Of a DNA stretch of 64,000 bases, positions 63,334 through 64,000 are shown piece by piece. The number at the start of each line of letters is the position of its first letter. Position 1 is the stretch's first letter. Source of the stretch: Flexivirga oryzae. GTDB taxonomy: Bacteria; Actinomycetota; Actinomycetes; Actinomycetales; Dermatophilaceae. The stretch is from positions 124,001 to 188,000 of the forward strand of contig NZ_JACHVQ010000001.1 of the NCBI RefSeq assembly GCF_014190805.1, read 5' to 3'. The translations under genes and the position numbers were made by a program. Under the pieces are notes generated by a model. The model worked only from the letters and a program-made list of their open reading frames with translations, was not told where the DNA came from and did not search any database.

Positions 63334-64000
63334 ATGGCGCAGCAGTGGGAGATCAGCGACCCGAAGTTGCTCGACGTGGGTGGCGAGGGCGAGCGTGTCG
63401 CCGCGCTGACCGTCGCGCTGATCGGGGGGCACGTCGACGTGGTCACCCACACCGACTCAGGTGCTGCCAGCGTGGAGGTTCAAGAGGTCGTCGGGCCGCC
63501 GCTGAAGGTCACCTGGGACGGGCACAAGCTCGAGATCAGCCACGTCAAGTCCGAGGGATCGAGCATGTGGGAGACGATCAAGGGCCTCGGCAGCGGCTCC
63601 GGACACGTGCGCGCCCGGGTGTCGGTCTCCATCCCGAACGACGCCAAGACCAGCATCAACACGGTGAATGCCGGAGCGGTCGTGAGCGGCATACATGCCA
63701 ACTCCTCGCTCAACACCGTCAGCGGTGATGTGGCGGCCGACGACCTCGACGGCCGCATCGAGATCAACGGCGTGTCAGGCACGTTCGAGGGGCGCAACCT
63801 GCGTGGGCGGCTCGAGGCCAACACCGTCTCCGGGGCGATGACCGTGCATCACAGCGCCCTCGACCCGATCGAGCTGAACGGCGTCTCCGGTGACATCACG
63901 CTCGACCTGACCGACTTCCGGACGCGGGTGGAGTCCAACACGGTGTCCGGTGACGTGACGGTGCGGGTGCCGCAGGGCGGCGGCTACCGGGTGAAGGTGT
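63334..64000 (+). CDS. DUF4097-type beta-helix repeat protein, partial (runs off right edge)
   Basis: At least 222 residues, from an ATG with GAGGAGAG upstream. After MAQQWEISDPKLLDVGGEGE come repeats of about 20 residues with the motif NTVSGDV/NGVSGT (SLNTVSGDVAADDL, EINGVSGTFEGRNL, EANTVSGAMTVHHS, ESNTVSGDVTVRVP). These are the right-handed beta-strand repeats of the DUF4097/DUF2807-like adhesin family. No signal peptide is present, so it is probably cytoplasmic. Function is unknown; relatives are often found beside PadR-type regulators. Confidence 0.82.
   Translation, partial: MAQQWEISDPKLLDVGGEGERVAALTVALIGGHVDVVTHTDSGAASVEVQEVVGPPLKVTWDGHKLEISHVKSEGSSMWETIKGLGSGSGHVRARVSVSIPNDAKTSINTVNAGAVVSGIHANSSLNTVSGDVAADDLDGRIEINGVSGTFEGRNLRGRLEANTVSGAMTVHHSALDPIELNGVSGDITLDLTDFRTRVESNTVSGDVTVRVPQGGGYRVKV

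Noticed and set aside
1..64000. CRISPR arrays, tRNA or rRNA genes
   Set aside because: No regularly spaced short repeats and no cloverleaf or ribosomal RNA sequence were noticed on either strand.

Overview
The window is GC-rich, densely packed DNA of the kind found in an actinomycete, most likely a Micrococcales member. The fused 2-oxoglutarate decarboxylase/dehydrogenase with an acyltransferase domain, the small DUF6104 protein, frequent GTG/TTG starts and ATGA/GTGA overlaps all point that way. No rRNA, tRNA or CRISPR array was seen. Most of the window (about 0.5-57 kb) is a surface-polysaccharide island, followed by a housekeeping region.

Layout. 1-286: 5' part of a flavin reductase-like gene running off the left edge. 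0.5-17.9 kb: exopolysaccharide genes (membrane O-acyltransferases, GNAT/FemAB-like protein, glycosyltransferases, NDP-sugar 6-dehydrogenase, polysaccharide deacetylase, flippase, asparagine-synthase-like enzyme, two chain-length-determinant-like proteins, O-antigen ligase/polymerase, DUF6492-like protein). 17.9-26.9 kb: a compact minus-strand cluster built around an aminoacyl-carrier-protein pathway (carrier protein, atypical seryl-tRNA-synthetase-like amino acid:carrier protein ligase, acyl-CoA-dehydrogenase-like flavoprotein, DUF1839 protein, GH2-like protein, tandem alpha/beta hydrolase, methyltransferase, AcpS-type phosphopantetheinyl transferase). 27.2-30.2 kb: Wzb-like phosphatase, UDP-GlcNAc 2-epimerase and a processive GT2 whose 3' end is lost.

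30.2-40.0 kb is a five-level nest of mobile elements that can be resolved to the base: an IS3 element (minus) holds a group II intron (minus), which holds a three-gene transposon (plus), which holds an IS256-family element (plus), which holds a second IS3 copy (plus). Removing each insert with its target duplication restores the reading frame of its host. The outer IS3 lies between two truncated genes, the GT2 on the left and rmlD on the right. 40.0-41.5 kb: rmlD and rmlB remnants with three single-base frameshifts.

41.7-56.1 kb: a second, more mosaic polysaccharide cluster (glycosyltransferase-like protein, lipoprotein, priming sugar transferase, DegT aminotransferase, hexapeptide acetyltransferase, a Wzy-Wzx fusion, sulfotransferase, 4,6-dehydratase, tyrosine autokinase). 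Its centre is AT-richer and holds about 1.2 kb without recognisable genes. 56.2-64 kb: secreted protein, SGNH hydrolase, DUF6104 protein, an intact VapBC-type module beside the wreck of another toxin-antitoxin pair, the large kgd/odhA gene, and a DUF4097 gene running off the right edge.

Together the genes suggest Wzx/Wzy-dependent assembly of an acylated, uronate-containing and sulfated heteropolysaccharide under tyrosine kinase/phosphatase control, heavily reshaped by mobile DNA. The aminoacyl-carrier cluster is the least understood functional unit.
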